Positions 41,159 through 50,109 of a stretch of 64,000 bases of DNA are shown in pieces. The first letter of the stretch is position 1, and the number at the start of each line of letters is the position of its first letter. The notes beneath the pieces were generated by a model. It did no database searches and was not told the DNA's origin. It was given only the letters and a program-made list of their open reading frames with translations. This DNA is from JBBQXK01 sp038209775 (GTDB taxonomy: Bacteria > Pseudomonadota > Alphaproteobacteria > Rhodobacterales > Rhodobacteraceae). The translations under genes and the position numbers were made by a program. The stretch spans positions 1 to 64,000 of the forward strand of contig JBBQXK010000011.1 of assembly GCA_038209775.1 (NCBI GenBank), in the 5' to 3' direction.

Positions 41159-44100
41159 ATGAAACCGAATTTCGCGCTTAACCTCACGCAAGAGGCGATC
41201 GTCCTTCTGCACCGCACAGCCCGCGGCTGGCTCGCTATCGGCGAGGCGGCGCTGGACAGTGATGATCTGTCCGATGCTCTGGGCTACCTGCGCGCCTCGG
41301 CGCTTGGCCTGTCGCCCCAAGGGGTTACGACCAAGCTGATCGTGCCGAACTCGCAGATCCTCTATCTCACGCTCAACGCCCCAGACCCCGCCACCCGCCG
41401 CACCCAGGTGATGACGGCGCTTGAAGGGCGGACACCATATGCAGTGGATGATCTGGTGTTCGACATCTCGGGCGAAGGCCCCGAGGTGCAGGTCGCCGTC
41501 GTCGCCCGCGAAACCCTGGAAGAGGCCGAGGCGTTCATCGACCAGCACCGGTTCAATCCGGTGTCCTTCGTCGCCATCCCACCGCAGGGCGCCTTTGCGG
41601 GTGAGCCGTTCTTTGGTCCGACCCAAGCCGCCACCCGGCTCTTGGCCGCGGGCGAAACGGTGACGCGCGACGCCGGTCCCGTCAGCATCGTCACACGCGA
41701 CGGCGCACGCGAGGACGGCGCGACGCGTCCGGTCCGGGAACCCGGACCTGCCAAGGCCGACGGCGCAGACACGCCCGCGAAACCTGAAACCGCACAGGCC
41801 GATCCCGCAAAGAATCCAGCGACTGCAAAGCCTTCTCTCCCACCCAAACCGGCCCCCGCCGCCGTTGTGGCCCAGGCGCCCACCGCCGAACGCGATGCGC
41901 CGGTCGTACCCGCCCCACCTGCGCCCCCGGGTCCGATGCCCGATGTGGCTGCCGCAGCTGCCACGGTCACCCCCCAGCCCGAAGCGCGCGTGGCGTCCCA
42001 GCCTGCCGCACCGGCGTCCCGAACCGCACCGCCCCCGCCCCCCATGGCAGCACCGGCACCCCCGCCGCCGCCAACAGCGGCGCGGCCCGGCGAGGAACCC
42101 GAAGCAGTCACCCCCCCGCCCGAAGCACGCGCAATACGTCCTTCCGCACCCCCCCCTGCCGCACCGGCGGCCAAGACTGCGCCGCCATCGCTCCCCTTGG
42201 CCGCACCCTCGCCGTCGGCCGCTGCGACCCCTGTGCAATCTGGCCAGGAACCGGCTGCACCCGAAATGTCGGCGTCCGCAGCACCCCCCGCGTTCACCAG
42301 CCGCCGCCGCGAGGAACCGGCCCCGCTCGCGGCCGACAAGCCGTCGGCATCGCCGCTTCCTCCCCGGCTTACGGCGGCGTCGCTGACCGGCGGGGCACCG
42401 CCCGTGCCTCCGGCGTCGCCCCCCGCATCATCCGCCCAGTTTGCCGCAGCGCCGCCAGTTGCCCCGGTCGTGCAGGCGGCGCCGGTCCCCACGCCTTCAC
42501 GCCAGCCCGTGGCAACGCCCCCCGCAACGCTGCCCACCGCCGCAATCGCCGCACCGGCCACCCAGACCGGCCCCAGTCTGACCGCCGCGCCCGCAGCACT
42601 CCCGCCCACCGCCGCCGCCGACCTGCCCCCGCTACAGGCAGCGCCGCCCGTGCGCGCGGCCACCCCACCCGTATCGGCCTTGACCAAACCTGCGCCCGCC
42701 GGGGCCGCTTCGCGCCTGCGCGGCAACGCGGCCATGGTCGCGGCAACAGCCCGCCCTGCTCGGCAACAGCCCGACCGTGCAGCCGACGGCAGCCTGCGCC
42801 CCGGGGCCGCTGCCGCAACGATGGCCAAGGGCGGCGCCCGCCCGCGCGGCAAGCCGCGCTTTCTGGGGCTGGCCCTGACCGGGGCCTTGCTGATCTTTCT
42901 GATGCTGGTGGCGGCCTATTCGTCGCTCTACCTGTCGCGCGATGACGGCGCGGTCATACCGGATGTTGACGTGGCGGCGGTTTCCGGCACCGACGGTCAG
43001 GTCCAGCCCGAAGCGCCCGCCCCGGTTATCGTGTCGGCGGGTGATGCGGTGGAACCCGACCCCGAGATGCTGGCCGACCTCGCCGAGGCCGAAGCCGACG
43101 CGGCTGCCGACCTCGCCGCCGCAGAACTTGCCGCCGAACCACCCGCGCCCGAGCCCGCCATCGAGCCTGACGCAGCCGCAGCCCTGCCCGAAATCGCCCC
43201 CCCCCAACCCGACCCGATAGCCGAGGCTCCGCCCCCCGCCGCCGCATCGGGCAGTACCGAGGTGGGTCTTTCCACATCCTCTGCCGCCACGGGGCAGGAT
43301 GAGATTTTCCTGTCGGCGGTCGATGCCCCGCCCCCGGCCTTTGATGCGGTGGCCCTGCCCGCGCCGGTCGCGTCGCCCGACGCGGCCCCGGGGGCCACGG
43401 CACCGCCGCCACCCTTCGGCACCGTCTATCAGTTCGACGACCAGGGGCGCATTGCGGCGGGGGCCACGGGTGTGGTCATGCCGGGTGGTTTCTGGATGAT
43501 CACCGCCCGCCCGCCCGTCGTGCCGCCGCTGCGCGCCATCGCCGAAGCCCCCGAACCGGCCCCCGCCGCCGCCCCGGAAGCCGCCAGCGCGCCTGCCCCC
43601 GCCGAAGACACTGCCGCAGACCCCGCCGCCAGCGCCTTTGCCGTTGACGCCACCATCACCCCCCGCCGCCCCCCGGCCCGCCCCGCCGCCCTGACCGCGC
43701 CTGACGCCCAGCCTGCCACCCCGACACCCGACGCGAGCCCGCTGCAGGCCGACGACGACGCCTCGCTTTCCCGTGACGATCCGCGTCACGCCAGCCTGCG
43801 CCCCCGCCCCCGGTCTGGCGCCGTCCTTGCCCGCGGCGCCGAGGCTGCCCTTGCCCGCCAGGCTGCGGATGACACGCAGGCCCTTGCCGCAGCCTCGCTC
43901 GTGGCCACGGCGGCCGCCGACGCTGCAACCCCGGTGTCGCTGCAGCGACCGACCAATGCCAGCCCCCTTGCCGTGCCCCTGTCCCGCCGCCCCGCCGCCC
44001 GCCCCCGCGATTTCACCCGCGCCGTGGCCGCCGCCGCCGCCGAGGCATCCCAGCCCAAACCGCTCGCAGAACCCGAACCGCAAGAACAGGCCACCTCGCC

Positions 44101-44398
44101 CGAAGCCGAGCCGGAACCCGAGGTTGTGGCCAGCGCCGCCCCCCGCATCCCCACCCGCGCAAACGTCGCGAAACAGGCCACCTTTGCGAACGCCATCAAC
44201 CTGTCCAAGGTGAACCTGATCGGCATCTACGGCACACCGTCCAGCCGCTATGCGATGGTCCGCACCTCGGGTGGCCGCTTTACCCGCGTCAAGGTCGGCG
44301 ACCGCGTCGACGGCGGCACCGTCGCTGCCATCACCGCCAGCGAAGTGCGCTACAAAAAGGGCGGCCGCATGCTGTCGCTCGCCATGCCGCGCGGCTGA
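41159..44398 (+). CDS. Large Ala/Pro-rich envelope-spanning protein with PilM/GspL-like and PilP/GspC-like ends
   Basis: 1079 residues. Residues 1-175 resemble the N-terminal actin-fold part of PilM or GspL (LSPQGVTTKLIVPNSQILYLTL, ALEGRTPYAVDDLVFDISG). Residues 185-560 are Ala/Pro-rich, low-complexity and probably cytoplasmic. One transmembrane helix lies near 567-590 (FLGLALTGALLIFLMLVAA). Another Pro/Ala/Glu-rich linker runs to about 1010. The last 65 residues (VNLIGIYGTPSSRYAMVRT to VGDRVDGGTVAAI) look like a PilP or GspC homology region. This implies a TonB-like bridge from cytoplasm to outer membrane. No secretion or pilus genes are nearby. Function unknown. Confidence 0.85.
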   Translation: MKPNFALNLTQEAIVLLHRTARGWLAIGEAALDSDDLSDALGYLRASALGLSPQGVTTKLIVPNSQILYLTLNAPDPATRRTQVMTALEGRTPYAVDDLVFDISGEGPEVQVAVVARETLEEAEAFIDQHRFNPVSFVAIPPQGAFAGEPFFGPTQAATRLLAAGETVTRDAGPVSIVTRDGAREDGATRPVREPGPAKADGADTPAKPETAQADPAKNPATAKPSLPPKPAPAAVVAQAPTAERDAPVVPAPPAPPGPMPDVAAAAATVTPQPEARVASQPAAPASRTAPPPPPMAAPAPPPPPTAARPGEEPEAVTPPPEARAIRPSAPPPAAPAAKTAPPSLPLAAPSPSAAATPVQSGQEPAAPEMSASAAPPAFTSRRREEPAPLAADKPSASPLPPRLTAASLTGGAPPVPPASPPASSAQFAAAPPVAPVVQAAPVPTPSRQPVATPPATLPTAAIAAPATQTGPSLTAAPAALPPTAAADLPPLQAAPPVRAATPPVSALTKPAPAGAASRLRGNAAMVAATARPARQQPDRAADGSLRPGAAAATMAKGGARPRGKPRFLGLALTGALLIFLMLVAAYSSLYLSRDDGAVIPDVDVAAVSGTDGQVQPEAPAPVIVSAGDAVEPDPEMLADLAEAEADAAADLAAAELAAEPPAPEPAIEPDAAAALPEIAPPQPDPIAEAPPPAAASGSTEVGLSTSSAATGQDEIFLSAVDAPPPAFDAVALPAPVASPDAAPGATAPPPPFGTVYQFDDQGRIAAGATGVVMPGGFWMITARPPVVPPLRAIAEAPEPAPAAAPEAASAPAPAEDTAADPAASAFAVDATITPRRPPARPAALTAPDAQPATPTPDASPLQADDDASLSRDDPRHASLRPRPRSGAVLARGAEAALARQAADDTQALAAASLVATAAADAATPVSLQRPTNASPLAVPLSRRPAARPRDFTRAVAAAAAEASQPKPLAEPEPQEQATSPEAEPEPEVVASAAPRIPTRANVAKQATFANAINLSKVNLIGIYGTPSSRYAMVRTSGGRFTRVKVGDRVDGGTVAAITASEVRYKKGGRMLSLAMPRG

Positions 44399-44439
44399 TC
44401 TGACGCGCCCCCGGGGTCGCCTGCGCAGCCCGCCGGGGC

Positions 44440-44492
44440 TTCACCTTGCACAAATACTCCACGGGGGGTGCGGGGGGTGTGAAACTCCCCGT
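44440..44492 (-). repeat. Dispersed 3'-end G/C repeat, copy D
   Basis: Minus-strand reading: GGGGAGTTTCACACCCC stem, C6 runs, GTGGAGTATTTGTGCAAGGTGAAG. It lies between the convergent ends of the 1079-residue gene and hppD. Confidence 0.78.
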
Positions 44493-44536
44493 GGCCGACG
44501 CCGAAACCCGGCGCGCTCGCCCAGACAAAAACCCGG

Positions 44537-45628
44537 TCACCCCGCCGTCAGAACCCCCCGCGCGATCTGGTCGGCCTCGATCGATTCAAACAGCGCCTTG
44601 AAGTTGCCCTCGCCAAACCCGTCGTCACCTTTCCGCTGAATGAACTCAAAGAAAATCGGCCCGATCACGGTTTTTGAGAATATCTGCAACAGGATGCGCG
44701 TCTCGCCTCCATCCACGACCCCCTCGCCGTCGATCAGGATGCCATGGCGCGCCATCCGGTCAACAGGTTCGTCATGCCCATGCACCCGGTCGAACGACGC
44801 CTCGTAATAGGCCATGGGCGGCTTTGGCATGAACAGTAGCCCCCGTTCCGCAATCGCATCCGTCGCGGCATAGATGTCGTCGCTGCCGACCGCGATATGC
44901 TGGATGCCCTCGCCGTTGTAGCGGCGCAGGTATTCCACGATCTGCCCCGTCTCGCCCCGGTCCTCGTTGATCGGAATGCGGATACGCCCGCAGGCACTGG
45001 TCAGGGCGCGGCTGTGCAGGCCGGTGAACTTGCCCGCGATGTCAAAGAACCGGATCTGGCGGAACCCAAAGATCCCCTCATAGAACCGGAACCAGGTATC
45101 CATGTTGCCGCGATGCACGTTGTGGGTCAGATGGTCCAGATAGTGGAACCCCACGCCCACCTGCGCAGGCCCGGCGATCCGGTCGAAATCACCCCAGGGG
45201 TCCGCCTCGCCATACTGGTCGATGAAATAGATCAGCGACCCGCCGATCCCCACGATCGCAGGCACCGCCAGCGTCCGGTCGGCGGCCTCATAGGGCGTGG
45301 CCCCCTTCGCCACCGCATGCGCCAGGGCATGCGCCGCATCCACCACCCGCCAACCCATCGACGGCGCACAAGGCCCGTGTTCTTCAACGAACCGCCGCGC
45401 ATGGCTGCCGGGGTCGTCGTTCAGCACATAGGTGATGTCGCCCTGCTGCCACAACTCGATGGCGCGGGTCTTGTGGCGCGCGGTCAGGGTGTACCCCATC
45501 CGCTGGAACACCTCGCGCAGCTTTTCCGGCTCGGGGTGGGCAAACTCGACAAATGCGAACCCGTCCGTGCCGGCCGGGTTCTCGGGCGAGATGGTGGCGC
45601 GGGGGGCGGAATGCGGAAAGGGTCCCAT
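44537..45628 (-). CDS. hppD: 4-Hydroxyphenylpyruvate dioxygenase
   Basis: A 363-residue Fe(II) enzyme of tyrosine breakdown that makes homogentisate. Two VOC-type domains; iron ligands in LDHLTHNV (His), GIQHIAVGSDD (His) and IFFEFIQR (Glu). FFEFIQRKGDDGFGEGNFKALFE is the family C terminus. ATG 45628 has AGGAG about 8 nt upstream; the frame continues falsely to 45820. Divergent from an Lrp-family regulator, the common arrangement for its control. Confidence 0.95.
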   Translation of the reverse strand: MGPFPHSAPRATISPENPAGTDGFAFVEFAHPEPEKLREVFQRMGYTLTARHKTRAIELWQQGDITYVLNDDPGSHARRFVEEHGPCAPSMGWRVVDAAHALAHAVAKGATPYEAADRTLAVPAIVGIGGSLIYFIDQYGEADPWGDFDRIAGPAQVGVGFHYLDHLTHNVHRGNMDTWFRFYEGIFGFRQIRFFDIAGKFTGLHSRALTSACGRIRIPINEDRGETGQIVEYLRRYNGEGIQHIAVGSDDIYAATDAIAERGLLFMPKPPMAYYEASFDRVHGHDEPVDRMARHGILIDGEGVVDGGETRILLQIFSKTVIGPIFFEFIQRKGDDGFGEGNFKALFESIEADQIARGVLTAG

Positions 45629-45671
45629 GACGGCGGCTCCTGAGTTTGGTTGACAGCAGGATACCGCATGT

Positions 45672-45700
45672 GAAATGCAGATTTCGCGCATTCTTTGACA
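45672..45700. promoter_or_regulatory. Candidate operator and promoter between hppD and the Lrp regulator
   Basis: GAAAT-GCAG-ATTTC is an inverted repeat at 45672-45685, in the upstream region of hppD. TTGACA at 45695-45700 is a good -35 for the regulator gene, with CGAATA about 18 nt later. An Lrp protein binding here would affect both genes. Confidence 0.45.
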
Positions 45701-45761
45701 CCCATGGTACCTCATGCGCGCGAATACGCCGCTTTTCCACCTCATAATGCGAGAAACCCGC

Positions 45762-46217
45762 ATGCTTGATCCCACCGATTCCCGCCTCCTGTCCGCCCTG
45801 CAGGAAAACGCCATGCTCACGGCGCAGGAACTTTCCGACCTCCTCCACCTCTCCCCCAGCCAGACCGCCCGCCGCCGCCAGCGGCTGGAGGCCGCAGGCT
45901 ACATCACCCGCTACCGCGCCGAACTGGACGCGGCCAAACTGGGCCTGGGGGTCGAGGCCTTCATCCGCGTCGTCATGGCCACCCACACCGAACAGAACGC
46001 CCGCGACTTTGTCCGCATGACCCGCGCCCAAGCCGAAATCACCGGGGCCTGGACCCTGACCGGCGAGGCGGATTATCTGCTGCGCGTGTTCTGTACCGAT
46101 CTCGCCGCCCTGAACCGCCTCGTGCAACAGGTACTTCTGCCCCACCCGGCGGTCAGCCGCGTGCAAAGCCAGATCGTGATGGAACGCGTCAAACCCGACG
46201 CCCCCCTGCCGCTCTGA
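45762..46217 (+). CDS. Lrp/AsnC family transcriptional regulator
   Basis: 151 residues. An N-terminal winged helix-turn-helix (LDPTDSRLLSALQENAMLTAQELSDLLHLSPSQTARRRQRLEAAGYI) is followed by the RAM ligand domain (EITGAWTLTGEADYLLRVFCTDLAALNRLV). It probably senses an aromatic amino acid or related ligand and controls the divergent hppD; that link is by position. ATG 45762 matches family starts; an in-frame ATG at 45747 is possible. Confidence 0.92.
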   Translation: MLDPTDSRLLSALQENAMLTAQELSDLLHLSPSQTARRRQRLEAAGYITRYRAELDAAKLGLGVEAFIRVVMATHTEQNARDFVRMTRAQAEITGAWTLTGEADYLLRVFCTDLAALNRLVQQVLLPHPAVSRVQSQIVMERVKPDAPLPL

Positions 46218-46220
46218 TCT

Positions 46221-46280
46221 GCCCCTTTTTCTGTCCAGAAATATCCTACGGGGGGTGCGGGGGGGGGGCGAGCCCCCCCG
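46221..46280 (-). repeat. Dispersed 3'-end G/C repeat, copy E
   Basis: G6, TGC, G10, CGAG and C7 runs on the plus strand next to AAATATCCTAC. It is the one copy whose polarity does not follow an adjacent gene end: it lies between two plus-strand genes but is in the minus orientation. Confidence 0.72.
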
Positions 46281-46342
46281 TCTTCTGCCCGCCCCACCCG
46301 CGCGACGCTTCCATCACGCTCAATCCCTGCTAGCCTGCACGG

Positions 46343-48214
46343 ATGGAATCCTTTCTCCTCCTCGGCACGGTCTACCTCGGCGCGGCGGTGCTGGTCGTCC
46401 CCCTGTCGGTACGGCTGGGCCTTGGCTTGGTCCTCGGCTACCTCGCGGCAGGCCTTCTCGTCGGCCCGGTGCTGGGCCTTGCAGGCGGCGAGACGCAGGA
46501 TCTTCAGCATTATGCCGAGTTCGGCGTCGTGATGATGCTGTTCCTCATCGGGCTTGAACTGGAACCCCGCGCCCTGTGGGACATGCGCAGCCGCCTTCTG
46601 GGCCTTGGCGGGGCGCAGGTGGGGCTGACCATCCTCGCAGTCATGGCGGTGCTGATGGCCTTCGGCTTTCCCTGGCAGGTGGGCCTGACGCTGGGCATGA
46701 TCCTGGCGCTGTCCTCGACCGCCATCGTGTTGCAGACGCTGACGGAAAAGGGCCTGATGCGCTCGGGCGGCGGGCGCAGCGCCTTTGCGGTCCTTCTGAC
46801 GCAGGACATCGCCGTGGTGCCGATGCTCGCACTTCTGCCGCTTCTGTCCCTCTCGCCCGAACTCACCGCCACCACCTTCGGGCTGCAGCCCCCCGGCGCA
46901 GATACCGCCGAGGAACTGGTGCGCATGGTGGCATCCCTGCCCGACTGGCAGGCGGCGCTCCTGACGCTTGCGGTCGTGGCGGGCATCATCGGTGTGGGGC
47001 ATTTCCTGACCCGCCCGGTATTCCGCTTTGTCAACGCCGCCCATCTGCCCGAGATGGGCACCTACATCGCGCTGTTGATGGTGCTGGCGATTGCCTTTCT
47101 GATGACGCTGGTCGGCCTGTCGCCGGCGCTTGGCACCTTTGTGGCCGGGGTGGTGCTGGCCAACTCGGAATTCCGCCACCAGATCGAGGCGGATATCAAA
47201 CCGTTCAAAAGCCTGCTGATGGGCCTCTTCTTCATGACGGTGGGCATCAGCATCGACGTGGGCCTTCTGGCCGAAAAGGTCTGGCTGGTCATGGCCCTGA
47301 CGCTGGGGCTGATCGCGCTCAAGGCGGGCGTCCTGTTCGCCCTGGCGCTGGCCTTCGGGATGCGCGGGCGGGACCGCTGGCTCTTTACCTTCGGCCTCGC
47401 TCAGGCGGGCGAATTCGGGTTCCTCCTGGTCAGCATGGCCACGGCGCAATCGCTGCTGCCCGGGCCGGTGGCGGCGCTGACCCTCCTTGTCATCTCGCTT
47501 TCCATGCTGGCCACACCCGCCCTGTTCGTCCTCCACGACGTGCTGTCGCGGCTGTTGCCCCACCCCGAGAAAACCCGCTCTCACGACGAGATCAACGAAA
47601 AGGGCCGCGTCATCATCGCAGGGATCGGGCGGTTCGGGCAGGTGGTGAACCGGCTGGTCCGCACGGCAGGCGCGTCAACCGTCGTCCTCGACAGCGACAT
47701 GGCCACGATCGACACCCTGCGCCGCTTTGGCGTAAAGGGCTTTTTCGGCGACCCCACCCGGCTGGAACTGCTGCAGGCCGCAGGGTTGGCCGAGGCCGAT
47801 GTGCTGGTGGTGGCCATCGACGACCGTGACGCCTGCCTGAAAATCGTCCGTCTCGCCCGCCACGCGCGCCCCGACCTGCACATCGTCGCCCGCGCCCGCG
47901 ACCGCGTCCATGTCTATGAACTCTACCAGGCCGGTGCCAACGACATCGTCCGCGAGATGTTTGACAGTTCCGTCCGTGCCGGTCGCTATGTGCTGGAAAA
48001 CATCGGCTTCAGCGAATACGAGGCCAGCCGCCTGAGCCAGACCTATTTCCACATGGACCGCGCCGCCCTGCGAGAGCTGGCCGAACTTTGGGTGCCGGGA
48101 CAGCCGGTGTCACAGAACGCGGCCTATATCGAGCGGTCCAAACAGGTTGACCGCGATCTGGAAACCGCGCTGATGGCCGAACTTGACGGCAACCGCACCG
48201 AGGCCGCCGAATAG
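46343..48214 (+). CDS. CPA2 family monovalent cation:proton antiporter with TrkA-N domain
   Basis: 623 residues. The first about 390 residues hold 12-13 membrane helices of the KefB/KefC/YbaL type (LGYLAAGLLVGPVLGL, EFGVVMMLFLIGLELEP, SSTAIVLQTLTEKG). A Rossmann nucleotide-binding RCK/TrkA-N domain follows (VIIAGIGRFGQVVNRLV near residue 419), with DSDMATIDTLRRFGVKGFFGDPTR. It probably exports potassium under electrophilic or alkaline stress. Ion choice cannot be read from sequence. Confidence 0.92.
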   Translation: MESFLLLGTVYLGAAVLVVPLSVRLGLGLVLGYLAAGLLVGPVLGLAGGETQDLQHYAEFGVVMMLFLIGLELEPRALWDMRSRLLGLGGAQVGLTILAVMAVLMAFGFPWQVGLTLGMILALSSTAIVLQTLTEKGLMRSGGGRSAFAVLLTQDIAVVPMLALLPLLSLSPELTATTFGLQPPGADTAEELVRMVASLPDWQAALLTLAVVAGIIGVGHFLTRPVFRFVNAAHLPEMGTYIALLMVLAIAFLMTLVGLSPALGTFVAGVVLANSEFRHQIEADIKPFKSLLMGLFFMTVGISIDVGLLAEKVWLVMALTLGLIALKAGVLFALALAFGMRGRDRWLFTFGLAQAGEFGFLLVSMATAQSLLPGPVAALTLLVISLSMLATPALFVLHDVLSRLLPHPEKTRSHDEINEKGRVIIAGIGRFGQVVNRLVRTAGASTVVLDSDMATIDTLRRFGVKGFFGDPTRLELLQAAGLAEADVLVVAIDDRDACLKIVRLARHARPDLHIVARARDRVHVYELYQAGANDIVREMFDSSVRAGRYVLENIGFSEYEASRLSQTYFHMDRAALRELAELWVPGQPVSQNAAYIERSKQVDRDLETALMAELDGNRTEAAE

Positions 48215-48217
48215 GCG

Positions 48218-49228
48218 TCAGGCGGTCGACACGCCCGCCTCGGCAAAGGTCGCCATCCCCGAATGGCAGGCGACGGCGGCCTTCAGGATACCGATGGCCA
48301 CCGCCGCCCCCGACCCCTCACCCAACCGCAGACCCAGCGACAACAAGGGCTCTTTCCCCAACCGCGCCAACAGCGCCCCATGCGCGCCCTCGGCACTGCG
48401 GTGGCCCGCCACGGCATGATCCAATGCCCCCGGTGCCGCCGCATGCAGTACCGCCGCCGCCGCACAGGCGATGAACCCATCCAGAATCACCGGAATACGC
48501 AACACCCGCGCCCGCGCCATCGCGCCCGCCATCGCTGCAATCTCGCGCCCGCCCAAACAGCGCAGCACCTCCACCGGATCGCGCGACGCATGCAGCACGA
48601 CCCCGTCCGCCACCACCGCGGCCTTGCGCGCCAGCCCTGCATCATCCACCCCGGTGCCCCGCCCCACCCAATCCTCGGCTTGGCCCCCATACAGCGCCAG
48701 CGCGATGGCGGCGGCAGAGGTGGTATTGCCGATCCCCATTTCGCCCGTCACCAACAGGTCCGCCGCCGGATCAACCGCCTGCCAGCCGATGTTCAGCGCC
48801 GCCAGCACCTCACCTGCGGTCATCGCCGGGGCCGTGGTGAAATCTGCCGTCGGGCGGTCAAGGTCAATCGCATGTACCGCCATCGTCGCCCCGAACGCCC
48901 GCGCCAACTGGTTGATCGCAGCCCCGCCGCCGCGGAAATTCGCCACCATCTGCACCGTCACCTCCGGCGGAAACGCCGACACACCCCGCGCCGCAACCCC
49001 ATGATTGGCGGCGAATATCAGGATCTGCGGCCGCTCCAGCAATGGCCGCGCGTCGCCCCGCCAGCCCGCATACCACACCGCCAGATCCTCCAGCCGCCCC
49101 AGTGCCCCCGGCGGCTTGGTCAGTTGCCCGTTGCGCGCCCTTGCCCCCGCAACCGCCGCCGCATCCGCGTCGGGTGCCGCCGCCAACATCGCGCGAAACG
49201 CATCCAGCGAGGGGATTTGCGGGGTCAT
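48218..49228 (-). CDS. cobT: Nicotinate-nucleotide-dimethylbenzimidazole phosphoribosyltransferase
   Basis: A 336-residue enzyme that activates DMB to alpha-ribazole phosphate for the lower ligand of B12. Motifs: KPPGALGRLEDLAVWYAG, FAANHGVAARGVSAFPPEVT, GEMGIGNTTSAAA and the glutamate-bearing GLRLGEGSGAAVAI near the end. It is called CobU in the Pseudomonas scheme and differs from the cobaltochelatase CobT at 14 kb. Divergent from the next gene with 79 bp between them. No cobalamin riboswitch is visible there. Confidence 0.95.
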   Translation of the reverse strand: MTPQIPSLDAFRAMLAAAPDADAAAVAGARARNGQLTKPPGALGRLEDLAVWYAGWRGDARPLLERPQILIFAANHGVAARGVSAFPPEVTVQMVANFRGGGAAINQLARAFGATMAVHAIDLDRPTADFTTAPAMTAGEVLAALNIGWQAVDPAADLLVTGEMGIGNTTSAAAIALALYGGQAEDWVGRGTGVDDAGLARKAAVVADGVVLHASRDPVEVLRCLGGREIAAMAGAMARARVLRIPVILDGFIACAAAAVLHAAAPGALDHAVAGHRSAEGAHGALLARLGKEPLLSLGLRLGEGSGAAVAIGILKAAVACHSGMATFAEAGVSTA

Positions 49229-49307
49229 GGGCCTGTTCTCCGTTGTCCTTGTGCCCCGCCTTGGCTAGTGGCACTCACGCCCTGACACCAGCCCCGAAAG
49301 CGACGGC

Positions 49308-50060
49308 ATGCCCACGATGCGCGACCCCACAACCCTTGCCCAGGACCTTGTCGCGGCGATGTCGCTGCTCACCCGTCTGCCCCTGCCAAACCACACGCCC
49401 AAGGGGGCCGGGGCGGCATGGGCATGGCCCGTGGTGGGCCTTGTGGTGGGGGCACTCGCCGCACTTGCCGGCTGGCTGACGCAGGGCCTCGGGCCGGGCG
49501 TGGCGGCAGGCGTGGTGCTGACCGCACAGGCGATGCTGACAGGTGCCATGCACGAGGACGGGCTGGCCGACACCGCCGACGGCCTCTGGGGCGGCTGGAC
49601 GCGGGCGCGGCGGTTGGAGATCATGAAGGACAGCCACATCGGCAGCTACGGCGTGCTGGCGCTGGTGCTGGTCACGCTCATCCGCTGGTCGGCGCTGACG
49701 GCGCTGGTCGCGGGCGGGCACTGGGCGGCGGTGATCGCGGCGGCGGCCCTGTCGCGGGTGCCGATGGCCGTCATCATGGCGATGCTGCCCAATGCCCGGA
49801 ACAACGGCCTGTCGCATGGCGTCGGGCGGCCCGCGTCCGGCACGGCAGTGGTGGCAGTGGCCCTCGGGCTGGCTATCGCATCCCTCTCGGTGGGCCCCAT
49901 CGCCACATTGCAGGCGGCGCTACTGGCCGCCCTGCCCTGTGCCGCACTGGCCCTGATCGCACGGGCACGCATCGGCGGCCAGACCGGCGACATCCTGGGC
50001 GCAGCCCAGCAACTGGCCGAGGCGGCGCTGCTGGCCTCGCTCGCAGCCACCCTGCCATGA
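49308..50060 (+). CDS. cobS: Adenosylcobinamide-GDP ribazoletransferase
   Basis: A 250-residue membrane enzyme that joins adenosylcobinamide-GDP to alpha-ribazole, the last step of the nucleotide loop. MSLLTRLPLP, the acidic AMHEDGLADTADGLWGGWTRARRLEIMKDSHIG and GGQTGDILGAAQQL near the end are typical. Five to six hydrophobic helices. It is called CobV in the Pseudomonas scheme and is unrelated to the AAA+ CobS at 18 kb. An ATG at 49317 is an alternative start. Confidence 0.94.
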   Translation: MPTMRDPTTLAQDLVAAMSLLTRLPLPNHTPKGAGAAWAWPVVGLVVGALAALAGWLTQGLGPGVAAGVVLTAQAMLTGAMHEDGLADTADGLWGGWTRARRLEIMKDSHIGSYGVLALVLVTLIRWSALTALVAGGHWAAVIAAAALSRVPMAVIMAMLPNARNNGLSHGVGRPASGTAVVAVALGLAIASLSVGPIATLQAALLAALPCAALALIARARIGGQTGDILGAAQQLAEAALLASLAATLP

Positions 50061-50088
50061 AAAACGGCGGCCCCACAGGGACCGCCGT
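50060..50088 (-). terminator. Terminator of carD
   Basis: Minus strand: ACGGCGG-T-CCC / GGG-C-CCGCCGT stem with a 3-nt loop and one mismatch, then TTTT. It lies 21 bp past the carD stop, in the gap with the convergent ribazoletransferase gene. Confidence 0.82.
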
Positions 50089-50109
50089 CAATTCAATCGC
50101 GCCGGAAGA

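Noticed and set aside
42862..42930. Signal anchor making the whole 1079-residue protein periplasmic
   Set aside because: The only hydrophobic segment is central, so the N-terminal half should remain in the cytoplasm.
49229..49307. Cobalamin riboswitch between the B12 nucleotide-loop genes
   Set aside because: The gap is 79 bp, too short for a full element, and no convincing B12 box is seen.
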